A DNA stretch of 64,000 bases from Lepidostoma basale (GCA_022606425.2 JAHDVF020001229.1:1178001-1242000); one strand, 5' to 3'. Counted from the stretch's first letter, positions 49,873 through 59,261 are shown. Made by a program: numbers and translations. Notes: generated by a model not told the origin, from the letters alone.

Positions 49873-49909
49873 GATTAGTTAGTTAGTAGGAATGGTTAGT
49901 TAGTTAGTT

Positions 49910-50220
49910 ATGTTCAGTTTGATACCAAAATCAAAACCCTGTTTATATTTTGCATGCCTGTCGCCAAAGCGTCTATGCAACGTCTATTCGTTATAAGTTG
50001 TATTACGTTTAGATTTATAGACCAAAATTATATGAAATTTCCCGCAGGCGAAATGCGCGCAAAAAAGTGTAACTCCTATGATCATTACGGGGGAGTCCGC
50101 GTTAGCTGGACACACACGGGGCTTAATTCCGATCTACGACGTGAATTTTGAAAAGGTATCAAAACAACTTCTGAAGCTGTTAATAATATTAACTTATGGT
50201 CACATCTAAACTTTAATGCA
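49910..50220. other. Stretch without recognised features
   Basis: A 65-codon plus frame (49954-50151) in moderately GC-rich sequence, no domain recognised. Confidence 0.3.
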
Positions 50221-50229
50221 CATTTTTTT

Positions 50230-50575
50230 ATAATATAATTTAAACAAATGATTTTACTGAAATCTCTTGATGGAAGTTCATTTTAAATAATAATAAAATA
50301 AAACGATGTTTTTTAACTACTTCCACTTTTGTCTTTATTTAGACAGCGACCGGTTTCGCCAGGCTCGCTGGCATCGACAGACTGGTGACACTATTGTAAA
50401 TTTAGTCCTTTATATACATACAGATCAGGGGTGGCAAACCTGATTTGTATAGAATCATATCGATTTTTGTATAGAATCATGTTTGCCACCCCTGGTCTGT
50501 AAATAAAGACAAAAGTGGAAGTAGTTAAAAAAACATCGTTTTATTTAATTATTATTTATAATGTAAACGTTTTTT
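50230..50575. mobile_element. Hammerhead-type foldback (CCGGTC family)
   Basis: Left arm AAAACGATGTTTTTTAACTA, CTTCCACTTTTGTCTTTATT (50295-50340); right arm its complement (50500-50560). Hammerhead-like block at 50338-50390. Interior inverted pair AGGGGTGGCAAAC / GTTTGCCACCCCT (50428, 50480), a motif also at 58470-58500. Confidence 0.65.
50338..50390 (-). ncRNA. Hammerhead-like motif (CCGGTC family)
   Basis: Minus strand: CTGTCGA (50373-50379; A6 to U), stem II GCCAG/CTGGC with loop CGAGC, GAAAC (50352-50356), helix III ACCGGT, C, GCTGTC. Otherwise perfect. Confidence 0.5.
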
Positions 50576-50579
50576 TTAT

Positions 50580-50930
50580 TATTATTATTCTCAGTCATTC
50601 TCACTCCACTGCTGTATATAGGCCTATTCTAAACTCATTCCAACATTTTCTTTCTTGGATCTACGACCCGCAAGTTGTATGAAGTAATGTTTTTTTTTAT
50701 TCGCTAATATCTCTAGCTTGGTGTATTGTTGCATTATATTAATTAGCTTGGTTTAAAAATGAATCGAATACTGGGAATGGCGCCTTTAAAGTTGAGATGT
50801 TAACCGTTTATTGTTCATTAAAACTTTTAGAAGAAACAATTTGGAATTTATAATTTTTACACAATCGATTAAATATTTCAAATAACAAATATTTTATATG
50901 ATGAAAACAAAAAAAAGGATTCAAAATTTA
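50580..50930. other. AT-rich stretch without recognised genes
   Basis: (TTA)n at 50575-50590 and a CACTCCACTGCTGTATATAGGCCTATTC segment (50605) that looks like the start of a GAA-LINE 3' UTR. Otherwise nothing. Confidence 0.35.
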
Positions 50931-50934
50931 TTTA

Positions 50935-51020
50935 TTATTATATACTTAGTGTACTTCCACTTGTGTTTATCATCGACCGGTTTCGGCAGCTTGCAAGAAG
51001 ATGGCAGCAAAATAAGTCAA
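50935..51020 (-). mobile_element. GGCAG-family hammerhead remnant
   Basis: TAGTGTACTTCCACTTGTGT then CGACCGGTTTCGGCAGCTTGCAAGAAGATGGCAGC: GAAAC and helix III kept, stem II disturbed by a small deletion. Relative of 17112-17160. Confidence 0.45.
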
Positions 51021-51525
51021 TGCTTATGCAAATGAAAAGAGTTATCATGTAATAAAATCTCTGAAAAGAAATGAAATAATCTAGTGGATAAGGTAAATGA
51101 AGACACGCGAAGACATGGCAGGATATTAGATATTAAATCTCTTAGGAATAAAAATGGCCTTATCACTGACCACCGTCTATTACTCGCACGTGTTAACACA
51201 AATCTAAAACATATCACAATCTGTCACTTTAACTTACACTCACAATTCGTAATTACACGTGTGTAATTACGATTTCGTTCATTGGTAAAACAAATATGGG
51301 TAATTACTAATCTAACCGTTCTAAAAATGTCAAATCAGAAGTATATTCGGTTAGCGCTTAAGTCCGCAAAACAACTATAATTATAATTTCCAAACCCTCG
51401 AATACGTTACAATTTTTAAACATTGAAATAGAGCATTTGGTTTATTAATGATATGAAACAATTTCAAAACTAATTAACTTTCAAAATTAATTTGTAAGAA
51501 TGCCACTAGCAAATGCACACGTTTT
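51020..51525. other. Stretch without recognised features
   Basis: GTTAACACAAATCTAAAACA and nearby frames give no domain. A short inverted repeat AATTACACGTGTGTAATT lies at 51251. Confidence 0.35.
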
Positions 51526-51704
51526 GTTTTTAATATAAATGTTCTTTATTTGCCACAACTTTGTGTTGTGATTTCAATTAACAAGGTTTTTTACACAATA
51601 AAAGCTTTTCATCAGGGTTGTAAATATTTTAACAAATTTTCATGAATATCGTCAGTTTTGACAGATTTTAATATCTCATTTGTTTAAATATTTATAATGT
51701 TTTA

Positions 51705-51900
51705 CATGTTTTTTTTATACAACAGGTCGTTTGAACCCAATAACTGTACGCTATTTGTTTTTTTTACCTGATGTATTGATTCTCGTGACGTGTGATAGAC
51801 AGATCAATGGCAATGAGACAATCACACTGCCGTCGCCGGGAATAGAACCCGGGACCTTCTGTATGCCAGTCAGAGCTTTTAGTACTCTGCGTCGTCAATG
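51705..51900 (-). mobile_element. tRNA-derived SINE inserted in a hammerhead element
   Basis: Minus strand: box A region (complement of AGAGCTTTTAGTACTCTGCG), box B GGTTCTATTCC, GGCAGTGTGATTGTC, ATTGATCTGTCTATCACACG, 3' end GGGTTCAAACGACCTGTTGT. Ends exactly before the right hammerhead of the GGGCTT foldback. Confidence 0.75.
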
Positions 51901-51945
51901 ATACTGATGAAGAGTTTCTGTGTTTGAAACACGTTTGTTTTTTTA
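51896..51945 (+). ncRNA. Hammerhead motif, core intact, stem II mostly wobble
   Basis: CTGATGA (51904-51910), stem II GAGT/GTTT (one A-U plus G-U pairs) where 31606-31645 has GGGC/GTCC, GAAAC (51926-51930), helix III ACACGT, U. Stability doubtful. Confidence 0.45.
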
Positions 51946-52139
51946 ATAAAGTATGTGTTATATATTGTACAAAGTTTAAAAAACATCATTCCTTAAATAA
52001 ATGTAGATTAAAGAAAGCTGTATTATATTTAAATGTTTTTTAGTATTTTTTTTTTTGTTCATTTGTGGATCACTAATGAAATCAAGTGAGACAGTAAGAG
52101 TGAATCCACAATGGCGCAGCATTGTCTTCCTATAATAAT

Positions 52140-52385
52140 GTTTCGAAACGCCGGCGTGGGACTACGGGTAAATGTGGATGGTAGATTTACGTCATACGGC
52201 CGGACCCTATATCGTGCTGCCAGAAGAGCCTAAGGCGCGATGCCATTTAAATTATGTGTATAGGCGACGCGCCTTCTTCGGCCCCTCGATCCTCTGCCGA
52301 TTGCAAGGATCGGAGCCGAGTGAAATTCGGTGCCTAATCGGGAATCATTCAAATCAGTCGCCAGACGCCCCTAGATAAGACGATT
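52140..52385 (+). CDS. Unassigned GC-richer open segment
   Basis: The plus frame 52172-52378 reads WMVDLRHTAGPYIVLPEEPKARCHLNYVYRRRAFFGPSILCRLQGSEPSEIRCLIGNHSNQSPDAPR then stop. G+C is well above the flanks. No family recognised and no second copy here. Possibly an exon or an element 5' region. Confidence 0.2.
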
Positions 52386-52434
52386 TTTGATTGAATAAGA
52401 ATCATCGTGTCACAAAACAATTTAATAATAATTA

Positions 52435-52466
52435 ATACAAATGAAAACGTCAGTTTTCTAGAAGTT
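52435..52466 (+). mobile_element. End fragment of a GCCTT-family element
   Basis: ACAAATGAAAACGTCAGTTT and TCTAGAAGTTGTT, joined to a LINE 3' end. Confidence 0.5.
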
Positions 52467-52565
52467 GTTCCGGCTAGCACAGGGCACAGGACATAGAGGC
52501 CTACGCCAGAGTGATAGCCAACGTCGCGTCGGGGAGACCTGACATGGCACTTTGAGAAGAAGAAA
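52462..52565 (+). pseudogene. LINE 3' end with GAA tail ('FRLAQDR' family)
   Basis: LFRLAQGTGHRGLRQSD...VGRPDMAL-like frames, ending GAGAAGAAGAAAGAA. Same family as 40850-41215. Very short. Confidence 0.55.
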
Positions 52566-52749
52566 GAATAAAAAACAGATGAAACAAATTAATTGTTAAT
52601 ATAAATCGACAAATACTCAAATGAAAGTTAATTAAATATTTAACGAATTAGTAAATTCGAAAGATAAGGTAAATTTAATTCAATACGTCTTTTTTTCCGG
52701 AATCATTGCCATGCATTTCGATAATTTTAAAATTGATTTTGAGGTATGA

Positions 52750-53185
52750 AGTATTTCTCCGTTCCTCACGTGACATTCAATATTTGATTAATTTGATCGT
52801 GCCACATTTTCTTAGGTCTTTCTCTATTTCTAGGTCCGTTTACATCGTTAATATATAATTGTTTGTTTTACCGTTCTTTCTTCATTCATTCTTTCCATGT
52901 GTCCAAACCATATAATTGTTTCTTTAATTATTTTGTTCATAACACTTTCATTCGCACTGCATTCACTTATTATATTTTCATTCGACACTCTATCGCATAT
53001 AGTTATACACAATTTTTTAAAACGCCGTTTTCATGATGTAATCACGGGTGATTTGAATGTAAAATGATGGATGCATTTGATATTCGCGATCCGATAGCCA
53101 GTAACACATAAAAACAATTAGATTAATATTCGCACTGCATTCATTTCCTATATTTTCATTTGAAACTCTATCATCTATTATTTAG
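52750..53185 (-). pseudogene. L1f LINE fragment interrupted by an (ATT)-type LINE 3' end
   Basis: 52750-53010: HVR...WHDQINQILNV, RERPKKMWHD, NGPRNRE, ERMNEER, NNKIIKE, SECSANESVMNKI, YDRVSNENI. 53015-53125 is the AAAACGCCGTTTTCATGATG...TATTCGCGATCCGATAG unit seen at 11990-12120. L1f resumes at 53130-53182 (ATTCGCACTGCATTC..., repeating part of the first piece). Confidence 0.65.
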
Positions 53186-53224
53186 TGGCAAACGGTATTA
53201 GAATTGAAATAAATATAAACAATT

Positions 53225-53745
53225 CATAAACGAATCTTCTTCTTTTCTTTTTGTCCTGTCACACCTCCGTGGTGCATAAGGCCTCAAGGAATCTTCTCCA
53301 CCTGACTCTATCGCATGCCTGATGCCTAACATCATCCCAAGTGAGGCCTGCTGCCTCAACCTCGTCTTGCAGGGTTCTTCTTCAGGTGGCTCTAGGTCTG
53401 CCTCGCTTTCTCTTTCTCCCCATAGGGGACCAGTCCAGTGCACCCTGAGCGATGCAGGCTGGATTCCGTCTCAGAGTGTGACCGATCCACTGCCATTTGC
53501 GTCTAGCGACTTGTTTTCTAATTGGCTTTTCGCCTGCCATGGTCCAGAGAACGGCATTTGACACTGTTTGGGGCCAATAGATTTTGAAAATTGAGCGAAG
53601 GCACCTATTTATAAACACCTGGAGTTTACCAATAACGTCCGCGGTAGACTTCCAAGTCTCACATCCGTACAGCGGTACGCTTTTAACGCTACTGCTGAAT
53701 ACTTGGAGCTTGAGCTTTCTCGAAATGATGCCTAATTATTATTAT
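53225..53745 (-). pseudogene. LINE C-terminal region ('RRKWQWIGHTLRR' family)
   Basis: Minus frames: KAYRCTDVRLGSLPRTLLVNSRCL, INRCLRSIFKIYWPQTVSNAVLWTMAGEKPIRKQVARRKWQWIGHTLRRNPACIAQGALDWSPMGRKRKRGRPRAT, then (frameshift near 53385) RTLQDEVEAAGLTWDDVRHQACDRVRWRRFLEALC. This 'R.WQWIGHTLR...RQAL.W.P.G.RKRGRPR.TWRR' C terminus is common in RTE-like LINE proteins of invertebrates. Tail GAAGAAG-type at 53230. One frameshift, otherwise well kept over about 165 codons. Confidence 0.85.
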
Positions 53746-53814
53746 AAATTATTTTAATAATGATAAATTAATTTAATAATGATAGATTCAAATCGATACA
53801 TCTTGAGACCATGG

Positions 53815-54010
53815 GGCCGCGTGGGTGGAAATTATACTTCTAAACTTTTCGTTCGCACTGACGTTCGCCGTGAATTTGGCGTCGGCCGACCCCGGGGGGA
53901 GCCGCCGGCGTTACCGCGACTATGGCCCGTCGATCACGGCCGAGCGCTTCCCACGAGTCGCCCCCCGCTCCGGGCCGGCCGCCGCCTGCGGTGAGTGTGG
54001 GCCCGTATAG
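53815..54010 (+). CDS. Unassigned GC-rich islet, possible exon
   Basis: CpG-rich. One plus frame (from a GTG at 53825) reads EIILLNFSFALTFAVNLASADPGGSRRRYRDYGPSITAERFPRV..., with a hydrophobic start resembling a signal peptide, then a donor-like CTGCGGTGAGTG at 53990. No in-frame ATG precedes it (stop at 53804). Frames on the other strand are equally long, so coding status is doubtful. Confidence 0.2.
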
Positions 54011-54138
54011 CCATTGTGCTGGAATGCGCCCAGGGTCCGACACCAGCCTGCCATCATTACCTGACGTGTCTTCTGCATTGATGACGGTATTCATAGATGA
54101 TAGTTGCAACCCGTGAAATATTCACGGAAGTAAAGATA

Positions 54139-54600
54139 TTCAAATCAAATCAAATTTACTCAAAAGACATCAGAAAAAGGAAAATGTTTAAGGCATCTAT
54201 TAAGTACAGGTAAAATATTATAAAAATACAACAAAGTACCAAGAACGCATTAGAGATGGTTCGACTTTAGGAAGACAAGATACTTTCTAAAGTCAAAAGT
54301 ATTTGTCCCCTGAACGTACCTTCACTAATATAAAAGACGTCGATCTCCGGGGAGACCGCGTTCAGCAGACTAATTGCTCTTCCCCCAGAGGCAGATTGGT
54401 TCTGGTGGCCGGTTGGTAAAACAATCTGTGCTGTCGCTGTCGGAGAAATCTATCAGGGACAAAAAGACCAACACCCTCTAGGACGGCCGAGTTCTCGAAA
54501 TATCCCCTGATTAATTTAAAGAAATGGGTTATGAGATGCCCATCTCTTCGAAGCTGTAAAGAATTGGTTCCGAGCATTCCTAAAAGAAATGCCGTGTTTT
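54139..54600 (-). pseudogene. Jockey-type LINE 3' end with TTTGA tail
   Basis: (CAAAT)n at 54139-54155 is the tail. The minus strand then has the conserved 3' UTR (GAGATCGACGTCTTTTATAT; AATACTTTTGACTTTAGAAA) and, at 54362-54600, FLLGMLGTNSLQLRRDGHLITHFFKLIRGYFENSAVLEGVGLFVPDRFLRQRQHRLFYQPATRTNLPLGE. Frameshifted at the end. Same family as 21845-22760 and 60340-60725. Confidence 0.85.
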
Positions 54601-54712
54601 AAATATTCTACCCTTAAATAACTTGGTACAATCCTAATCAGTAACAAGTTGTAAATTATAATGAGATCGTTTTTAACTGTTAAAAATTTAAACAGTGTTA
54701 TGATATTATGTT

Positions 54713-54985
54713 ATATATGTTATGACGGCCTTCGTGGCCGAGTGGTAAGTGCATTGACTGCCACCCCGAAGGTTCCGGGTTCGATTCCCGGCGAGGGCAG
54801 TGTGATTGTCACACTGTCTTTGGTCTGGTGTAGAATTCACGTGACAATAAAGTGGCGATAGATTAACTACCTATCACATGTCACGAGAATCACAATGATA
54901 TCTATATTACCCTTTACATCGATTTGGCTCATGCTGTCATGATGTAAAGAGCGATTTAACAAAATAATAATAATAATAATATCAC
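54713..54985 (+). mobile_element. tRNA-derived SINE, complete, shares its 3' tail with a LINE
   Basis: tRNA-like head with pol III box A (TGGCCGAGTGG, 54735-54745) and box B (GGTTCGATTCC, 54778-54788). Body GGCAGTGTGATTGTCACACT, GGTCTGGTGTAGAATTCACG, AGTGGCGATAGATTAACTAC. Tail ACCCTTTACATCGATTTGGC...GATGTAA.GAG...AACAAAATAATAAT. About 55 of the last 65 bp match the 3' end of the LINE at 62140-63032. Probably the youngest SINE here. The head is SINE, not a functional tRNA: it is followed directly by the SINE body and lacks convincing acceptor pairing. Confidence 0.85.
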
Positions 54986-55002
54986 ACTTAATTTTTATTT
55001 TT

Positions 55003-55050
55003 TTGTGACAGCTGTTTCGCCAACCGATATTGGCATCATCACTTGTGAAT
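55003..55050 (-). ncRNA. Hammerhead-like motif, C3 changed
   Basis: Minus strand: GTGATGA (55036-55042; C3 to G), stem II GCCAAT/GTTGGC, GAAAC (55014-55018), ACA-GC-TGT, C. Partner of the family set. Confidence 0.5.
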
Positions 55051-55109
55051 TATAACAGAAATTGTGATATTCTAACAGTGTTTTAAATTTTAGCAGGTAA
55101 TAAATTTAA

Positions 55110-55480
55110 AATACTTAAGACGAATGTATTTAACCAATAAATTTTAAATCGTTTTATAAAATACCATTAGGTATAAGTCATCAATCATTAATGAGATAAA
55201 TTGTTTTAAAATTGAATAAGCAAATGAGATAAATATAATACAAATACCATTATGAATCACATAATGAAATCATTATGTCTCTAGAAAGTGATGCATTATA
55301 GACCTTTTAATCACTAAGTTTTATCAATATATGATGTCATGGTTGCAAATACAAAGTAAAACTACATTGTATCCTTAATTTTTAGCCTTCAAGATAGGCT
55401 AATAATAGGGTGTGAGAAAAAATATGTAAATTAATGTAACTTATTGGACGCTAAGGCATTAACACTGTGGAATTCCATAG
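55110..55480. other. AT-rich stretch without recognised features
   Basis: AACACTGTGGAATTCC at 55459 is the only recognised motif (AAGGT/GGAGG families). Confidence 0.35.
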
Positions 55481-55489
55481 TAATATATA

Positions 55490-55890
55490 ATACTTAGGAA
55501 ATCGAAAATAACTTTGTTTAATCCACTAATTATTAAAAACACAAGACATATTTCTGAGGATACCTCCATCTTTAGGTGTAAAAATATAATAAAAACTAAA
55601 CAAAGAAAGACTAATATCAAAACGCATTAAAAATTCGATACAATAATTCAAATTTAAAAATTAACCTTAAGTACTAATTGTATTTTTTTTCAACAATAAG
55701 AACTAATAAATAATAATAATACATGATGATAATATAAAAAATTATAAAAATTGTAATTAAAAAAAAAAGTAAATTTGAAAATACATAATTTATATAGAAA
55801 TTATTAAATGATTATTTGCATTTGATTGGGAGATTAAATGTAGACAAAGTATTTAAGGAGAAAGGAGTAAAATAAGCAATCTGATTATTA
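55490..55890 (-). mobile_element. GGAGG-family hammerhead-type repeat
   Basis: Inverted match to 39280-39710. The motif at 55538-55582 (minus) reads CTAAAGA (G5 to A), stem II GAGG/CCTC, GAAAT, ATGTC, helix I ACAC. Non-coding. Confidence 0.6.
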
Positions 55891-55945
55891 ATTATGTTTT
55901 TAACCAACTTCACCGACATGAGGATTTCTAAATTTATAGTTCTAT

Positions 55946-56335
55946 TTGAAACACAGGTTCAAGTGTACACAGAGGTCCATGGAAAGACAGATACATGGTG
56001 TGAGCTTGCATGACCGCATAAGAAATGAAGAAATCAGACGCCGCACCAGGGTTACTGACGTCATGGACCGAGTGGCAAAATTGAAATGGCAATGGGCTGG
56101 ACACTTGGCTAGACAGAGTGGCAACAGATGGGCACCCAGGATACTCAGTTGGAGACCATGGGAAAATAGACGAAGTGTCGGAAGGCCACCGATGAGATGG
56201 ACCGATGATATTATCAAAAGGGTTGGAAAATCTTGGATACAAAAGGGGCAGGATAGAGACGAGTGGAAGAAATTGGAAGAGGCCTATATCCAGCAGTGGA
56301 GAGAAGAAGGCTAGCAAAGAAGAAGAAGAAGAAGA
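55946..56335 (+). pseudogene. LINE C-terminal region with GAA tail
   Basis: The plus open frame 55946-56314 reads KCTQRSMERQIHGVSLHDRIRNEEIRRRTRVTDVMDRVAKLKWQWAGHLARQSGNRWAPRILSWRPWENRRSVGRPPMRWTDDIIKRVGKSWIQKGQDRDEWKKLEEAYIQQWREEG then stop and (GAA)n at 56315-56335. This is the complete C terminus of an RTE-like LINE protein ('KLKWQWAGH.AR...RW...L.WRP...R..GRPP.RW.DDI'). No stop or frameshift in ~120 codons, so among the youngest pieces here. 5' truncated, abutting a hammerhead block on its 3' side. Confidence 0.85.
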
Positions 56336-56440
56336 TTTGAAAATGGAGGTATCCTCCGAAACATGTCGTGTTTTTTAATATATTTTTAATAATTAGTGGA
56401 TTAAACAAAGTTATTTTCAATTTCCTAAGTATAAATAATC
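56332..56440 (+). mobile_element. GGAGG-family hammerhead remnant joined to a LINE tail
   Basis: TTGAAAA (56337-56343; C3 to U, G8 to A), stem II GGAGG/CCTCC (perfect, loop TAT), GAAAC (56358-56362), ACATGT, C56367, then GTGTTTTTTAATATATTT and GTGGATTAAACAAAGTTATT as in 39630-39690. Confidence 0.55.
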
Positions 56441-56454
56441 TAATATTATTTTTT

Positions 56455-57243
56455 TAAATGTATATTAAGAGCGACTTGGTGATGAATGTGTCTAAATCTG
56501 AAGTGATGGTTTTCGAGAAAGAAGAATGTATGACGATTTGTGATATATAAGTGCGATGGACGAGAAATTGGAGCAAGTTACCGAATTTACGTATCTGGGA
56601 AGCATGTTTAGAAGAGACGGAAAAATGAAGAAAGACATCGAAAGTAGGGTTGGTGCTGGGAATAAAATAAATAGCGCACTCAAAGTCATTACTGCAAATA
56701 GAAATATATCCACAGAAGCAAAGATGGTAGTACACAATGGAGTTCTAGTGCCAACCCTCATGTATGGAAGTGAAGCTTGGAGCTGGCAAAAGAAGGATGA
56801 AAACAGGATAAACGCCGTATAAATGAGATCACTAAGAATAATGTGCGGGAAAACGTTGTATGATAGAATACCGAACGACGAAATAAGAAAGAAATGTAAG
56901 GCAGATGACTGCATCAAGGATAAAATTAAAAAATGATCCCTGAGATGGTTTGGACATATAGAACGAATGGATGAGAGTAGAATGGTTAAAAAGTTGTACG
57001 CAAGCAGCATGAGTGGAAAAGGAAGCCGAGGACGACCAAGGAAAACATGACATGACCAAATTAATCAATAACTAAAAGTCGATCACATTCGAAGTCGTAA
57101 TAATCGACGTGCGTGCATGGTACGATGTATGAATATAGATGAAACCCGAGGGGTATGCCAGTACAGAGCATTGTGGCGATCCATTCTCTCTGCCTACCCC
57201 TCCGGGGAAATGGCGTGAGGGTTAGTTAGTTAGTTAGTTAATT
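56455..57243 (+). pseudogene. L1f LINE C-terminal region with TTAG tail (plus strand)
   Basis: Plus-strand blocks: SDLVMNVSKSEVMVFEKEE, MDEKLEQVTEFTYLGSMFRRDGKMKKDIESRVGAGNKINSALKVI, LVPTLMYGSEAWSWQKKDENRINAV then stop, MRSLRIMCGKTLYDRIPNDEIRKKCKADD, WFGHIERMDESRMVKKLYASSMSGKGSRGRPRKT, HIRSRNNRRACMVRCMNIDETRGVC, then the 3' end CTACCCCTCCGGGGAAATGG and (TTAG)n at 57225-57243. Four or more stops or frameshifts. A distinct subfamily from 34838-35690. Confidence 0.85.
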
Positions 57244-57274
57244 ACATTTATATTAATTAAATGTCGGCCAAGTG

Positions 57275-57390
57275 TATATTTTTTTAGAAATCGTAATGCA
57301 TGACACGTTTAATGAATTATGAGGAAACGAGAGAAACATGTCAGGAAAGAATAGAGTGGCGGTTCATTATTTATGCATGACGGTTAGTGT
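57275..57390 (+). pseudogene. L1f 3' fragment, decayed
   Basis: AATGTCGGCCAAGTG, AATCGTAATGCATGACACGTTTAATGAATTATGAGG, CATGTCAGGAAAGAATAGAG; ends before the tail. Confidence 0.55.
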
Positions 57391-57394
57391 TTAT

Positions 57395-57955
57395 AAATGT
57401 ACCCTTTTATTAATAACGTTTTTAAGATTACCTTTTCGACTTAATATAACATTATAAACATGGTCATGGACATTGTAATATAGGAACTATATCGCACGAT
57501 ATTACTTTATTAAAAAACCTTCTTCAGTTTCTTGTTTGAATAAAATAATAGCTTTGAAACAACGTGAGCAAAGTAATTAAAAATAAAATTTCCACATCAA
57601 TTTTCATTATCTTCAAACAAAATTTTGCAGCTTTCTATGGACCATTATATCTTGAGTATTTAACGGAAAAATGATACTAACGTGAGGAATAAAGGGATGT
57701 TCTTTGTTAACAAATCCATTGACCGCGAGACGTGAAACAGATACCTCCGGGATTTATAAAGAATCCCCCGTAGTCCAGGCCCTACGGAAAACTAATTGAC
57801 GGTTACACGAAGTGCAGTCCATATTTCCTGCAGTGTTTGCTTCTTGGGTTTCATTCCATTTTTAAAAAATCGTGACATTTATAAGACCTCGTTAAACAAT
57901 TGCCAATACTAGCAAATTGAAAAAAGAACTTAACACAAACATTTTTTTACACAAT
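57395..57955. other. Stretch without recognised features
   Basis: No gene or repeat identified. Confidence 0.35.
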
Positions 57956-57957
57956 TA

Positions 57958-58185
57958 AGTAATTAACTAAGTAACCATCACACTGTCTCCTCGAAGGGGT
58001 AGGCAGAAAGAATGGACTACCACACTTTAATGCGATCCGATGCGGCACTCCATCCTTCTCATTTCGCCCCCGCGAGAGACGCCGAACGAACGTCCAACGT
58101 CCACAAAATAAATCTTAAACAAATAATATAAAATACAATTACACAAAATAAAATAACAAAATAAAAATAATATAACAATTAATGT
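57958..58185 (-). mobile_element. Short chimeric element: leader plus L1f 3' end
   Basis: Short CTAA-like tail (AATTAACTAAGTAACC), L1f 3' end (58 bp), a short insert (TTAATGCGATCC), then the leader (GATGCGGCACTCCATCCTTC, CGTCCACAAAATAAATCTTA) with a deletion around GCCGAACGAACG. Confidence 0.6.
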
Positions 58186-58189
58186 CTGT

Positions 58190-58255
58190 TTTCTATAAGA
58201 TTCATTACATTTTATTTCAATGTTTCGCATTTTTAAGGCATTGTCAAATGTTATA
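58190..58255 (-). ncRNA. GCCTT-family hammerhead-like remnant
   Basis: Minus strand TTTGACAATGCCTTAAAAATGCGAAACATTG: TTGACAA core as elsewhere in the family, stem II weakened, GAAAC kept. Confidence 0.4.
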
Positions 58256-58264
58256 ATGCCATAA

Positions 58265-58630
58265 TATATAAAATATATAACCCGTTGTATTTAAATTCAG
58301 TAATATTAAAAATAAAAGTATATTTTTTTCAAACGTTATATTATATTTAAATATTTTAGCTTTAATAAATTTTAATTCTATTATATTGAAAACGAATTCT
58401 CGTAAATACCTTTAATACGAATATTAAAATTCACTAAATTATACATAATTATACAGAGATTATTTTTGTAAAGAATCATGTTTACCACCCCTGATCTGTA
58501 TGTAAAGGAATCAGTTTGTAAAAGTGTCACCAGTACATTACACAGTTATTTTTTTACCTTAAATATCATATTAATTTTATTTTATTACTGAGTACTGATG
58601 TCAATAAGTGAAATTCTATTAATCTTGAAT
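58265..58630. other. AT-rich stretch without recognised genes
   Basis: 58470-58502 matches the AGAATCATGTTTGCCACCCC motif inside the foldback at 50230-50575. Nothing else assigned. Confidence 0.4.
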
Positions 58631-58659
58631 TGTAGACTTATGCGTGGTACTTGAACAAA

Positions 58660-58998
58660 GATTTATGCATGGTAAAACGATGTACAACAGAATTTCAAAT
58701 GCAGATATAAGGAAGTAATATAGAGCGAAATATGGCATTATGAACAAAATTTTTAAAAGATCGCGTTTTTTTTGACATATAGAACAAAAAACAAAAAATT
58801 AAAACGGTGAAGAAATAATGGTTTAAGAAAGTATACGTTAACGATGTAAATGGAGTACGGAGTCGTGGGAGACCGAGGAAAACTTGGCATGATCAAACAA
58901 ATCAAATTTTAAATGTCGGCCGTGTTAAAAGTCGTAAGAATAGACGTGCATGTATGACTCGCTGTGTGAATGTGGAGAAAGCTGGTAGGGTGTATCAG
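58660..58998 (+). pseudogene. L1f LINE 3' fragment (GTT-tail subfamily)
   Basis: GKTMYNRISNADIRK, YRAKYGIMNKI, GEEIMV.ESIR.RCKWSTESW-type frames resolving to VYVNDVNGVRSRGRPRKTWHDQTNQILNVGRVKSRKNRRACMTRCVNVEKAGRVY. No 3' terminus. Confidence 0.7.
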
Positions 58999-59261
58999 TT
59001 TTTTTTTGTTATTGATTATTTGATTATTCAGCTAAGCAACACATTGTTGAATATAAGACATTAATTTAAATTCAGAACTCGAAGAAATTATCAAAACTAA
59101 AATCAATTTATAATACAACTAGTTAAGTAAATGTAAGATGCATTGTTCTATACAATTATATTGATGAAATTAGTCATATTCCGCTTGTTTAACTGTTTTC
59201 TATGGCGTGTATGCCATATAAAGAAGATCGCCTCTGAGAATATTACTTTCAAGGTATAGAC

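Larger units (their letters stand above)
51530..51990. mobile_element. Hammerhead foldback (GGGCTT family) split by a SINE
   Basis: Left arm: ATAAATGTTCTTTATTTGCC...AAAGCTTTTCATCAGGGTTG (CTGATGA on minus at 51609-51615, right half lost). GTCAGTTTTGACAGATTTTA is shared with 31670-31690. Right arm: motif at 51896-51945 and TTTAATAAAGTATGTG. A SINE fills 51705-51900. Confidence 0.6.
54651..55105. mobile_element. GCCAAC-family hammerhead element split by a SINE
   Basis: Left piece TTTTTAACTGTTAAAAATTT...AACAGTGTTATGATAT (54669-54710). The element resumes at 54980 with ATCACACTTAATTTTTATTT, the hammerhead block (55003-55050), then AAATTGTGATATTCTAACAG and TTTTAAATTTTAGCAG. The inserted SINE is younger. 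Confidence 0.6.

Noticed and set aside
53815..54010. Secreted-protein first exon
   Set aside because: The frame lacks an ATG (a stop lies just upstream), and GC-rich DNA is open in several frames. Listed only as a low-confidence segment.
54725..54800. Possible functional tRNA gene
   Set aside because: Boxes A and B are present but the sequence runs straight into a SINE body and LINE-like tail, and a convincing acceptor stem and terminator are lacking.
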